Assembly: GCA_003517915.1 (NCBI GenBank)
Contig: DOZQ01000026.1
Location: 1 to 6,239, forward strand
Length of the DNA stretch: 6,239 bases
Reading direction: 5' to 3'
Origin: Oscillospiraceae bacterium
GTDB lineage: Bacteria; Bacillota; Clostridia; Oscillospirales; Acutalibacteraceae
The position numbers and the translations under genes were made by a program. Below are positions 1 through 5,832 of this stretch, in pieces. Within the stretch, counting starts at the first letter, position 1. The number at the start of each line of letters is the position of its first letter. Under the pieces are notes generated by a model. That model ran no database searches and was not told the origin of the DNA. It was given only the letters and a program-made list of their open reading frames with translations.

Positions 1-1
1 A

Positions 2-919
2 GTGGGCGGGTTTATCAAGGGCGACGGCTCTTTCTCGGCCGACTGCGAAAACGAGTACACCCTCACCTTTAAGGTGGAAGTGACCGACAACAGCATGATT
101 TATTATGAAAATCAGGCGCAAGTCGATTACAAAGACCGCGATCACGAGGATGAGAGCGATTACACCAACTATTCCAACATCAGCGCGTTCGGCGTGAAGC
201 CGGTTCAGCCCGCGTCGGTGACCGACAAGCTGCCCGACGGCCTGACCTATGTCAGCCACACCGATTCTAACGGCAGCACCTCCGCCTATAATAACGTCAC
301 AGACACAGTCACCTGGCAGTGGGCAGATCTGCCCTACGGCACGACCACAGTCACGGTGCTTGTACGGGTCAATCCTGACAGCGAAACCGAGTTTGTCAAC
401 AAAGCCGAGGTTACCATAAGCGGCAGTACGAGCGGCACCAACGAGACCTTCCATGAAATCGGCGGAACTTACATACTGCATCTGCGTCAGGTTGTGCTGG
501 GGTATGCTGGCGGGATTATGCCGCCAATGCCGTACAAAGGCTTTTTCAGCCTTGAAAACAATAATCAGATATTCGGTGTAACGGCAGACTCAAACAAAGA
601 AAACCTGAATACTGCTTTCAGGGAGTTTATGGTCGGGTTTGCCAACACGTCGGATATGGAGTATTACATCAGGGATATTGTACCGCAGCATTATGTCAGC
701 GACGGTTACATTAGAACCGTGGAGTATGATCCCTTCGCCACCGGGACGATTAATGCGCATTATCCGCCGCTTAGAACGGCGGGGGATGAGGCCGAGGCCG
801 ATTTCGACGCCGCAGGCGAATACTGGGTGACGATGTATATCCGGCCGATGACAAGTCCGGGTCTTAACGACTGGGACTTCGAGACCAACCACTTCGGCAA
901 GCTTTATCCGGGGAGCTAA
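2..919 (+). CDS. Secreted surface protein with DUF11-type repeat, 5'-truncated by window edge
   Basis: An open frame runs from the window edge to TAA at 917-919. The first codon is GTG without a visible ribosome binding site, so the true start is almost certainly outside the window. Of 305 visible residues, about 18-45 look like the end of one beta-sandwich repeat. Residues 69-140 match the DUF11 pattern: VTDKLPDGLTYVS, then TVTWQWADLPYG, a TTTVTVLVRV strand and FVNKAEVT. The last 150 residues (about 155-305, starting YILHLRQVVL) are rich in aromatic and acidic residues and I do not recognise them. No C-terminal sorting motif, hydrophobic tail or basic cluster is present, so anchoring must occur elsewhere in the protein or not at all. 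DUF11 repeats are typical of large bacterial surface or adhesin-like proteins, and an extracellular structural role is inferred. The repeat call is firm; the protein's specific function is unknown. Confidence 0.8.
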   Translation: MGGFIKGDGSFSADCENEYTLTFKVEVTDNSMIYYENQAQVDYKDRDHEDESDYTNYSNISAFGVKPVQPASVTDKLPDGLTYVSHTDSNGSTSAYNNVTDTVTWQWADLPYGTTTVTVLVRVNPDSETEFVNKAEVTISGSTSGTNETFHEIGGTYILHLRQVVLGYAGGIMPPMPYKGFFSLENNNQIFGVTADSNKENLNTAFREFMVGFANTSDMEYYIRDIVPQHYVSDGYIRTVEYDPFATGTINAHYPPLRTAGDEAEADFDAAGEYWVTMYIRPMTSPGLNDWDFETNHFGKLYPGS

Positions 920-958
920 TGGCAAGCCGCGTAAATAATTAACCCCAGAGACAGCATT

Positions 959-1001
959 AGCCCCTATCCCGGCTTTGGAATAGCGGGATAGGGGCTTTCT
1001 T
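959..1001 (+). terminator. Strong intrinsic terminator of the DUF11 gene
   Basis: A perfect 13-bp stem pairs AGCCCCTATCCCG (959-971) with CGGGATAGGGGCT (984-996) across a 12-nt loop. TTTCTT follows directly (996-1001). It lies 40 bp after the stop codon at 919 and separates that gene from the next promoter. The short, interrupted T-tract is the only weak point; the GC-rich stem is otherwise ideal. Confidence 0.9.
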
Positions 1002-1046
1002 GCGTATTGGAAAAAGGCCGGCCGCAGATTTTTTGTACAATGTAAC

Positions 1047-1075
1047 TTGAATATTTTGCAGTTTGACTATATAAT
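1047..1075 (+). promoter_or_regulatory. Sigma-A-type promoter for the small membrane protein gene
   Basis: TTGAAT (1047-1052), a 17-bp spacer and a perfect TATAAT (1070-1075) form a consensus vegetative promoter. Transcription would start near 1082, giving a leader of about 70 nt. That leader carries a small hairpin, TCTACG (1091-1096) with CGTAGA (1110-1115), whose role is unknown, and then the AGAGGAG ribosome binding site at 1141-1147. Confidence 0.75.
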
Positions 1076-1153
1076 AAAAGAGTAATATTGTCTACGTTGT
1101 TTGGCGCGGCGTAGAGAAGGGGATTTATTTTTAAAAAGAAAGAGGAGAAAATA

Positions 1154-1603
1154 ATGGAACAGTTTCAAGAGTTTATTACAGAAAATCCGATGATTTTTGT
1201 TGCGGCGGTGGCCGGGATTGCGGTGCTAATTATTATAATTCGTATAATTGTGGTCATTGCCGGCAAAAAGAAGAAAAAAGAAGTGCTAAGCAAAGGGGAT
1301 GCAGCTTCTTTTGTGTTCAATGAATCCATATTTCCGGCAAGCAGAACGGTATTTGGCGGACAGGGGCTGAGCGGCTATAAAATCATCGCGGTAAACGGCG
1401 CAGAGCCAAATATAGTCGGAGGAGACTTGATGGTACCGGCAGGCCATGTGGTGCTGGAGTTTCAATATATCATTTCTACCGTCAATTCACATCAAACTAA
1501 CCGTTTCCCGCAGCAGCGCGTGGAATTGGATACTCAGCCAGGTAAACGTTATAAGATAGATTTCAATATTATGACCAATGAAACAACATGGAAACCCCTT
1601 TAA
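1154..1603 (+). CDS. Small single-pass membrane protein of unknown function
   Basis: The gene encodes 149 residues. The ATG start is supported by AGAGGAG at 1141-1147, six bases upstream, and by the promoter at 1047-1075. Residues 1-12 are acidic and polar, 13-36 form one very hydrophobic membrane helix (run of valine, isoleucine and alanine), and 38-42 are five lysines. By the positive-inside rule this suggests an outside N-terminus and a cytoplasmic C-terminal domain. Residues 50-149 look like a compact all-beta domain. A YKIIAVNG strand, a DLMVPAGHVVLEFQY turn-strand and a final QPGKRYKIDFNI strand recall the short beta-sandwich domains (PEGA-like or DUF2846-like style) found in many small membrane-anchored proteins. 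That comparison is by eye only. There are no catalytic motifs, no lipobox and no cleavable signal. It is a monocistronic unit, and its stop lies four bases before a hairpin-rich RNA region. Function not recognised. Confidence 0.85.
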   Translation: MEQFQEFITENPMIFVAAVAGIAVLIIIIRIIVVIAGKKKKKEVLSKGDAASFVFNESIFPASRTVFGGQGLSGYKIIAVNGAEPNIVGGDLMVPAGHVVLEFQYIISTVNSHQTNRFPQQRVELDTQPGKRYKIDFNIMTNETTWKPL

Positions 1604-1889
1604 GTGAAGACTGAACCGGATTTGCCGGGGAGTCTGCTTCGCGTGTACAAGAATAACGTTCGGCGCAGAATTCCGGCTCCAATTCCCAACCCATCTGAAG
1701 GGTTCTATGAGACCCGATGCCCAACCGCTCTGCGGCTGGGAACGGTTCATTAAATCGGGTGTCTATACATCATTGCGGACGAATATGAAATTTGTCCCAT
1801 GCTCTGTTTTGAGCAATTGAGTGATCAGAAATTCTCACCTATATTTCAAAAGGCCGGTCAAATCTGCTTTGATAGGCCTTATTTTTTTT
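1604..1889 (+). ncRNA. Candidate structured RNA or structured 3' UTR, many hairpins ending in a terminator
   Basis: This stretch has no credible gene but is unusually rich in inverted repeats. They are, in order: AGACT/AGTCT (1608-1612 with 1631-1635) enclosing CCGG/CCGG (1616-1619, 1625-1628); GAATT/AATTC (1668-1672, 1681-1685); AACCC/GGGTT (1688-1692, 1700-1704); ACCCGAT/ATCGGGT (1712-1718, 1754-1760) enclosing CCCA-CCGC/GCGG-TGGG (1720-1740); GGACGAAT/ATTTGTCC (1777-1784, 1790-1797); TGCTC/GAGCA (1800-1804, 1811-1815); and the terminator at 1850-1889. CGCAGA (1664-1669) could also pair with TCTGCG in the 1729-1734 loop region as a pseudoknot. The imperfect pairs in the last large stems are G-U when read as + strand RNA, which favours that orientation. 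No clear own promoter is visible, only a weak TTGGAT-18-TATAAG at 1526-1555 inside the gene, so it may be processed from the 1154-1603 mRNA. The raiA-motif RNA is one known class of similar size in Firmicutes to test; this identity is a guess. Confidence 0.55.
1850..1889 (+). terminator. Intrinsic terminator between convergent genes
   Basis: AAGGCC (1850-1855) pairs with GGCCTT (1875-1880). After one mismatch and one G-U pair the stem continues with TCAAA/TTTGA (1859-1862 side and 1868-1872 side) around a 5-nt loop. TATTTTTTTT follows (T8 at 1882-1889). It ends + strand transcripts leaving 1154-1603 and the structured region after it. Read on the - strand, the same hairpin is followed by TTTT, so it may weakly terminate the phosphatidyltransferase transcript as well. 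Confidence 0.85.
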
Positions 1890-1957
1890 AATATGCTGTT
1901 CCAGAATATATTCGTCAGTCCGATTTTTCGCAGAAACTCATTGCATTTTGCCTGCTC

Positions 1958-2503
1958 TCAACAAAATAACCCCTGTGTATTTTGGTCAAGCTCCTTTGAC
2001 GAAACAATTATGATCAGTTCTTCAAGCGCCGACAGGCTTGCTGTGCCACAAAGAACAGCGGCGGTTACCGTCAGTCCCAAGGTATGATATAAAATAGGAA
2101 AACAGGCGCAGACGATGCCCGCCGCTTTATTGGCGTATGTATGTAAAAACGCGAAGGTATGGTACTTTGCAAATCCCAGTCCTAATGATAGAATGCGAGC
2201 CAATGCGATTGCCCCGGCCCACCAGAGCATCCACGCCTCCCATGCAATAAGCGGAATAAAAATAATCAGAGAGACAGTAATAAGCGTAAAATCCGCAATG
2301 CTGTCCAGCATTGCGCCGAGTTTTGTCACGGTATGGGTCTTTCTGGCGATATAACCGTCTAAAACGTCGCTTACACAGCACAGGGCATAAACGATATAAA
2401 AAGCAACGGAGAGCGGTTTTATCACAAACAGGATAAACGCGCCCGCGAGCCTCAGTGATGTGATAATTGAAGCTGCATATTTCATTGCTCTGTGTTTATG
2501 CAT
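1958..2503 (-). CDS. CDP-alcohol phosphatidyltransferase family protein
   Basis: The protein has 181 residues, normal for this family. These integral membrane enzymes move a phosphatidyl group from a CDP-activated lipid to a small alcohol such as glycerol 3-phosphate, serine or inositol phosphate in phospholipid synthesis. The complete family signature D-x2-D-G-x2-A-R-x8-G-x3-D-x3-D is present: D46, D49, G50, A53, R54, G63, D67 and D71. The four aspartates bind the metal ions and D71 is the expected catalytic base. Several hydrophobic helices follow (about 17-43, 69-110, 128-155), and the C-terminus EELIIIVSSKELDQN is typical of short PgsA-like members. The ATG at 2503-2501 is chosen because GGGGAGAGG sits about seven bases upstream; a second ATG at codon 7 lacks such a site. 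The alcohol acceptor cannot be read from sequence alone, so no gene symbol is given. It is a monocistronic unit on the - strand with its own promoter (2636-2664), convergent to 1154-1603. Confidence 0.92.
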   Translation of the reverse strand: MHKHRAMKYAASIITSLRLAGAFILFVIKPLSVAFYIVYALCCVSDVLDGYIARKTHTVTKLGAMLDSIADFTLITVSLIIFIPLIAWEAWMLWWAGAIALARILSLGLGFAKYHTFAFLHTYANKAAGIVCACFPILYHTLGLTVTAAVLCGTASLSALEELIIIVSSKELDQNTQGLFC

Positions 2504-2579
2504 TGTGTTCCTCTCCCCATATGTCTGTCAAGTCTTTCGTAGTGATGAACGCAACCATTTTCAGTGGCAGAAGCTGCAG

Positions 2580-2600
2580 GATATCGGATTTAACGATATC
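2580..2600 (-). promoter_or_regulatory. Leader hairpin of the phosphatidyltransferase transcript
   Basis: GATATCG (2580-2586) and CGATATC (2594-2600) form a perfect 7-bp stem with a 7-nt loop. It lies inside the roughly 125-nt leader between the predicted start site (about 2629) and the ATG at 2503. No T-tract follows, so it is not a terminator. It could stabilise the RNA or be a DNA palindrome bound by protein; I do not match it to a known riboswitch. Confidence 0.4.
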
Positions 2601-2635
2601 GAAATCTGTATGCAATTGCGTGTAGCTTTATGATT

Positions 2636-2664
2636 ATTATACACGAACTCTGTAAACGGTTCAA
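2636..2664 (-). promoter_or_regulatory. Promoter of the phosphatidyltransferase gene
   Basis: On the - strand, TTGAAC (2664-2659), a 17-bp spacer and a perfect TATAAT (2641-2636) form a sigma-A-type promoter. Start would be near 2629. A CGTGTA/TACACG dyad (2619-2624 and 2640-2645, 15 bp between halves) covers the -10 and start region, where a repressor could act. Confidence 0.7.
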
Positions 2665-2672
2665 TGAAAAAC

Positions 2673-2735
2673 AAAACTTCACATGCCATGCGGCGCATCA
2701 CAAAAACACGCAAAAAAATTGGTGCGTGAAGTTTT
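2673..2735. repeat. 63-bp imperfect palindrome (long hairpin)
   Basis: AAAACTTCAC (2673-2682) is perfectly complementary to GTGAAGTTTT (2726-2735). Pairing continues inward to 2687/2721 with one mismatch and two G-U pairs. The interior has ATGC-GGC-GCAT (2688-2698). An alternative hairpin uses CACGCA (2707-2712) with TGCGTG (2723-2728). It sits directly upstream of the -35 box of the - strand promoter. No target-site duplication is evident at its ends, so I do not call it a transposon. Confidence 0.6.
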
Positions 2736-2743
2736 TGCATAGT

Positions 2744-2772
2744 AAAAAAGACAGGCACAAGGCCTGTCTTTT
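2744..2772 (-). terminator. Intrinsic terminator, stronger on the - strand
   Basis: AAAAGACAGGC (2746-2756) and GCCTGTCTTTT (2762-2772) form a perfect 11-bp stem with a 5-nt loop. Read on the - strand the stem is continuous with TTTTTT (2749-2744); on the + strand only four T follow. No gene feeds it from the right, so it may end an unannotated - strand RNA from 2773-3030 or shield the phosphatidyltransferase promoter from readthrough. Confidence 0.65.
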
Positions 2773-2776
2773 ACAA

Positions 2777-2804
2777 AGAGAATAGAGAGAATAGAAAGGA
2801 ATAG
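2777..2804. repeat. Three-copy 9-bp tandem repeat
   Basis: AGAGAATAG occurs twice in direct succession (2777-2785, 2786-2794), followed by a 10-bp variant AAAGGAATAG (2795-2804). It is purine-rich on the + strand and lies in non-coding DNA beside the terminator. Role unknown; slippage during replication is the simplest origin. Confidence 0.6.
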
Positions 2805-3033
2805 TTCCAAATGTCACGCTTATTATACGAGCCTGATATGATGAGAACGTAAGCTTTATATGAACTCACGGGAAATTGCACGTGATAATTATGTGAAGAA
2901 TATAGATATTACATTTATAATATCCATTTGAATTTTCCGAGTACATCTCGGTATCCACCATTCTTAAATTCGGCTGACAATCGACCGTACCCGACTATAT
3001 AAGAAAATTTTTTCAAAAATCTTAAATTACCTC
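2805..3033. other. AT-rich intergenic region with dyads, no gene
   Basis: No open frame here has a start, ribosome binding site and plausible protein. It holds several dyads: TCACG/CGTGA (2866-2870, 2881-2885), GATATTA-6-TAATATC (2905-2911, 2918-2924) and CCGAG/CTCGG (2937-2941, 2947-2951). A possible upstream promoter for the 3096 gene is CTGACA (2974-2979) with TATATA (2996-3001), spacer 16. It is most likely the regulatory region of the large surface protein. Confidence 0.45.
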
Positions 3034-3062
3034 TTAACAATACACAAATTGTTATGTATAAT
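3034..3062 (+). promoter_or_regulatory. Strong sigma-A-type promoter of the surface protein gene
   Basis: TTAACA (3034-3039), a 17-bp spacer and perfect TATAAT (3057-3062) are close to the vegetative consensus. Start would be near 3069, giving a leader of about 27 nt before the ATG at 3096. The promoter also rules out the earlier in-frame ATG at 3054, which lies upstream of the start of transcription. Confidence 0.85.
3035..3054. promoter_or_regulatory. Operator-like palindrome in the promoter core
   Basis: TAACAAT (3035-3041) and ATTGTTA (3048-3054) are perfect inverted repeats with a 6-bp gap. They cover five bases of the -35 box and most of the spacer. A dimeric repressor binding here would block RNA polymerase. 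It does not match LexA or another operator I know well, and no regulator gene is in the window. Confidence 0.5.
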
Positions 3063-3095
3063 AGAAAGAGAATAATTTGGGGAGTGAAGGGCGAA

Positions 3096-5672
3096 ATGAA
3101 AAAATTCAGTAGAATACTTGCGGTTTTGCTCGTACTTATATTGCTGGCTTCGATTAACTTACCGGTGCGCGCGTCCGGCGAAATCCATGCGGAGCGGCAT
3201 GCGCTGTCAGGGTTTGAGGATTTAAGCGACGAACAGTTTGAAGCTCTTTGGGAAGCGGATGAAGAGAGCCTGTTTATGCTGCTGACAAATATCCGCTCAC
3301 TAGGTGTTACCATTGATGCGGAGCATGCTCCCGCCAAGGGGAAAGCACTTAAAATAACCGCCTGGCCGGGTTCTTATTTTACGCTTAGCAGCGCCGGGGA
3401 GGTGACCGGATTGCCGAATATAGACAATTTTTACGGTTTTGACGGTATCTCATTATGGCTGGACACGACCGAAAACATAAACCAAAGCGGCAAGCTCGAT
3501 TTGACGCTGAGTTATGACGGCGGCGAGGTCAAATATGAAGCGGCCGCGCGCGGCGTCGAATTCCACGGCGGGGTGCAATCTGTAATTGAAATACCGTTTG
3601 ACGCCTTGGAGCATGGGGTTGAAGGGGATTTCTCACTGGAGAAAATAAACTCGCTCACTCTGCGGTTTCATTCTCTTGGAAGCTCGGGAAGTATATATTA
3701 TTTATCGGATTTTGGTCTCTACCGCGACGGGGAGATTAAGACAGACAAGCTTGAGCGCGCAAAAGCATTAATTGAGGAGTTTCTGGCAGCCATTGTTCCA
3801 AGCGAGTATTCAAGGCAGTCGGTCGAAGAAGCGACAGGTCGTTTTTTGGAGCTTTGCGAAGAATTTGACGACCCGCAGCTCACCGGCACGCAGTTGAGAG
3901 TCAATCAGCTTACCGGCGAATTTTTGAATATTCCCTCGCTATTGCGTCCGGTCGATTTAAGGCAGTCGCTTATTGAGCTAATCGCGCTTTGCGCCCAGGT
4001 GGATACCAGCGCGTACTCGACGACGTCCGTCTACCGTTTTACGCAGGCGCTGAGCGCCGCGGAGCTGGCCATAGAAAACGGGGAAATCGATTCCGATATC
4101 CTGCGCCATTTATATAACGAGCTTGAGCAGGCTTGGCGCGGACTGGAAGCAGAGGAGCTATATACGGCCGGGCTGGAGCTTTTGATAAGACAGTGCGAGG
4201 ATTATCGAAGTGAAAATTATTCACACAACTCGTGGACGATTCTGACTGAGTGCCTTAACAGTGCAAAGGAACTTTTAAAGGGGAATCCGACCCAAGAGGA
4301 GATAAATTGGGCCGAGATGGCGCTGCTGGATGCGATGGACAGGCTTGTGCCGGTAGCCGCGCTGGATTATACTGCGATAGAGGCGGCCATAGCGCGGGCG
4401 ACCACGCTAAATGCTCAGGATTATACTCCAGAATCGTTTGCATTTATGCAGAGCATGAAAAGGGCAGCGGAGCTTGAGGTTATATCCTCTGAGCGGACAC
4501 AGGCTAGCTTGATACTCTGCGCGGACAATCTTAACGACGCGATAGACGCGCTGGTTCAGGTTTACATAAATAAAGAAGCGCTGGCCGCTGCTATAGCCAG
4601 GGTTCAAGCGCTTAACGCCGGGGATTATACCGCCGAAAGCTATAATACGCTGATCGAAAGGGTGAATGAGGTTTCCGCCGCGCTGTATGACCCGGACGCG
4701 GAGCAAAATGAAATAGATGCCGCCGCGAATGAGATAAGCGGCTTTATAAACAGACTTGTAAAGCGCGGTAACATTGAGAAGGCCGAGCTTGTGGCGCTTA
4801 TTAAAAGTGCCGAGGAGCTTGACCCGAAGGACTATGAATCCTCAAGTTTTAAAGCATTTGAAAAGGCGCTGGATTCAGCTTGGTTGACGGCGGGGGATGA
4901 AAAATCCACCGCGAACCAGATTCACTTGGCCAGCGCAAAACTGTTGGACGCATGGGGGAAGCTGCGCGGCTATGTCTATTCTCCTTATATAACGGATTTT
5001 GATTACCGGAACATGCGGGATTTTGAGGGGATAAATATTGACAAATCGGTTTTAAAGGTCACCTCGCAGGTGCCTTTTGACGGCACGAGAGGGCTTCTGG
5101 TGCTGTTTGACGTGGGAAACGAGGATATTTTGACGCTGAGTCCCTCCGGCAGTAATCTCAGGGAATACCCGGATATACGGGGCTATGAGGGTATTGAATA
5201 CTATGCAGATACATCAAATGCCGAGGGGCTTTACGCTATGAGTATGCAGCTTTCGGTGGTTGATGAAAACGGTGAGAGCGTATATACGGTAGAATCAGGC
5301 GCGGAAAGCGGTGACGGCTATACGCGCATGAATTTTCCTTTAGGCAAAGCTGAGGTGAGCGGCTCTAACGCGCATGATCTTTACGATTACAATCGCATCG
5401 GCATTGGCGTTGGCGCGAGCTGCGGGGAGCTGGAGGTTACGGCGCTCAGGGCTTACCGCATGTCGATGGCGAAGCTTCCCGCGCCGGGGCGGGCAACCGG
5501 GGCGGATGTTACCACTACAACGTCCTCAAATGTTTTGGAGAAAATCGCGGCCATAGCCAAAAATCCCAAGACCGGCGATATCGGTCTTGGGGCGATTATG
5601 TCAATGCTGCTAGTTTCAGTTATCGTGGTTTTGTATAGAGTGAAAAAGAACGGATTAAAGCTTATTAAGTAA
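3096..5672 (+). CDS. Sortase-anchored cell-wall protein: two jelly-roll-like domains around six FIVAR-like repeats
   Basis: The protein has 858 residues. The start is ATG 3096, chosen because a classic signal peptide follows (MKKFSR, hydrophobic 7-20, likely cut after VRASG near 28) and the promoter ends at 3062. GGGGAG (3079-3084) and AAGGG (3087-3091) precede it. Residues 35-212 resemble a carbohydrate-binding jelly roll (GKALKITAW, GFDGISLWLDTT, YYLSDFGLYRDG). Residues 218-623 hold six alpha-helical repeats of FIVAR type, each with a Y-S/T-x-x-S-like motif: tyrosines 238, 307, 375, 443, 511 and 580, spaced 68-69 residues. Repeats 4 and 5 are clearest (AQDYTPESF, AGDYTAESY). Residues 630-790 form a second domain that aligns by eye with the first. 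The tail is NPKTGD (823-828), a hydrophobic stretch 829-847 and basic VKKNGLKLIK, a sortase signal. Binding of polysaccharide or host glycan is inferred. No catalytic domain and no sortase gene are present. The gene stands alone and its stop touches a MITE. Confidence 0.88.
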   Translation: MKKFSRILAVLLVLILLASINLPVRASGEIHAERHALSGFEDLSDEQFEALWEADEESLFMLLTNIRSLGVTIDAEHAPAKGKALKITAWPGSYFTLSSAGEVTGLPNIDNFYGFDGISLWLDTTENINQSGKLDLTLSYDGGEVKYEAAARGVEFHGGVQSVIEIPFDALEHGVEGDFSLEKINSLTLRFHSLGSSGSIYYLSDFGLYRDGEIKTDKLERAKALIEEFLAAIVPSEYSRQSVEEATGRFLELCEEFDDPQLTGTQLRVNQLTGEFLNIPSLLRPVDLRQSLIELIALCAQVDTSAYSTTSVYRFTQALSAAELAIENGEIDSDILRHLYNELEQAWRGLEAEELYTAGLELLIRQCEDYRSENYSHNSWTILTECLNSAKELLKGNPTQEEINWAEMALLDAMDRLVPVAALDYTAIEAAIARATTLNAQDYTPESFAFMQSMKRAAELEVISSERTQASLILCADNLNDAIDALVQVYINKEALAAAIARVQALNAGDYTAESYNTLIERVNEVSAALYDPDAEQNEIDAAANEISGFINRLVKRGNIEKAELVALIKSAEELDPKDYESSSFKAFEKALDSAWLTAGDEKSTANQIHLASAKLLDAWGKLRGYVYSPYITDFDYRNMRDFEGINIDKSVLKVTSQVPFDGTRGLLVLFDVGNEDILTLSPSGSNLREYPDIRGYEGIEYYADTSNAEGLYAMSMQLSVVDENGESVYTVESGAESGDGYTRMNFPLGKAEVSGSNAHDLYDYNRIGIGVGASCGELEVTALRAYRMSMAKLPAPGRATGADVTTTTSSNVLEKIAAIAKNPKTGDIGLGAIMSMLLVSVIVVLYRVKKNGLKLIK

Positions 5673-5832
5673 TAGAGCAGTTTGATAAATGGTGGCTGTG
5701 AATTTGGCAGATAATTTTTTTGATAAGCAAGGCAAAAAGCGCAGAAATATAGAGCATATTGCGAGCATTTTTAATGTAGCTTAGCGGAAAAAGAATCGCC
5801 GGATACCAGCTATAATTTGTCAAACTGCTCTA
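5673..5832. mobile_element. 160-bp MITE-like element with 18-26-bp terminal inverted repeats
   Basis: TAGAGCAGTTTGATAAAT (5673-5690) is repeated inverted at 5815-5832 with 17 of 18 positions matching. Allowing G-U pairs, the stem extends to 26 positions (5673-5698 with 5807-5832) with one mismatch. The element starts and ends with TA, as expected for insertion at a TA target by an IS630/Tc1-mariner type transposase. It is too short to encode a transposase, and no transposase gene is visible in the window, so it would be non-autonomous. It directly follows the TAA of the 3096-5672 gene and overlaps the last codons of the glycosylase gene. An alternative reading is a structured convergent-gene spacer, but a 26-bp stem enclosing 108 bp is unlike a terminator. 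Confidence 0.75.

Noticed and set aside
1017..1024. GGCCGGCC palindrome
   Set aside because: It is an 8-bp self-complementary word with no loop or partner. It lies between a terminator and a promoter with no sign of a function.
1526..1555. TTGGAT-18-TATAAG as an own promoter for the structured RNA
   Set aside because: The -35 match is only three of six and it lies within coding sequence, so it is too weak to annotate.
1487..1750. 87-residue open frame on the - strand
   Set aside because: It overlaps the end of the + strand gene and the hairpin region, and its composition is not that of a folded protein. It has no ribosome binding site.
1821..2354. Two + strand open frames of 88 and 79 residues
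   Set aside because: Both are mostly antisense to the phosphatidyltransferase gene, whose full family signature is on the other strand, and neither has a start signal.
2616..2643. Possible + strand promoter TTGCGT-16-TATACA
   Set aside because: The boxes match poorly and the same bases form a much better promoter on the - strand.
2561..2758. 65-residue - strand open frame in the intergenic region
   Set aside because: It covers the promoter, the long hairpin and part of the terminator, lacks a ribosome binding site and shows no recognisable protein pattern.
3054..3095. Upstream in-frame ATG extending the surface protein by 14 residues
   Set aside because: This ATG overlaps the spacer and -10 box of the promoter and lies before the transcription start. 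The extension would also bury the signal peptide.
2915..3337. 140-residue - strand open frame
   Set aside because: Half is antisense to the surface protein's signal peptide and first domain, and the rest crosses its promoter. No family features are visible.
4200..5000. FIVAR repeat region considered as a CRISPR-like or DNA-level repeat array
   Set aside because: The periodicity of about 204-207 bp is in the protein only. The nucleotide copies are diverged and there are no constant short repeats with unique spacers.
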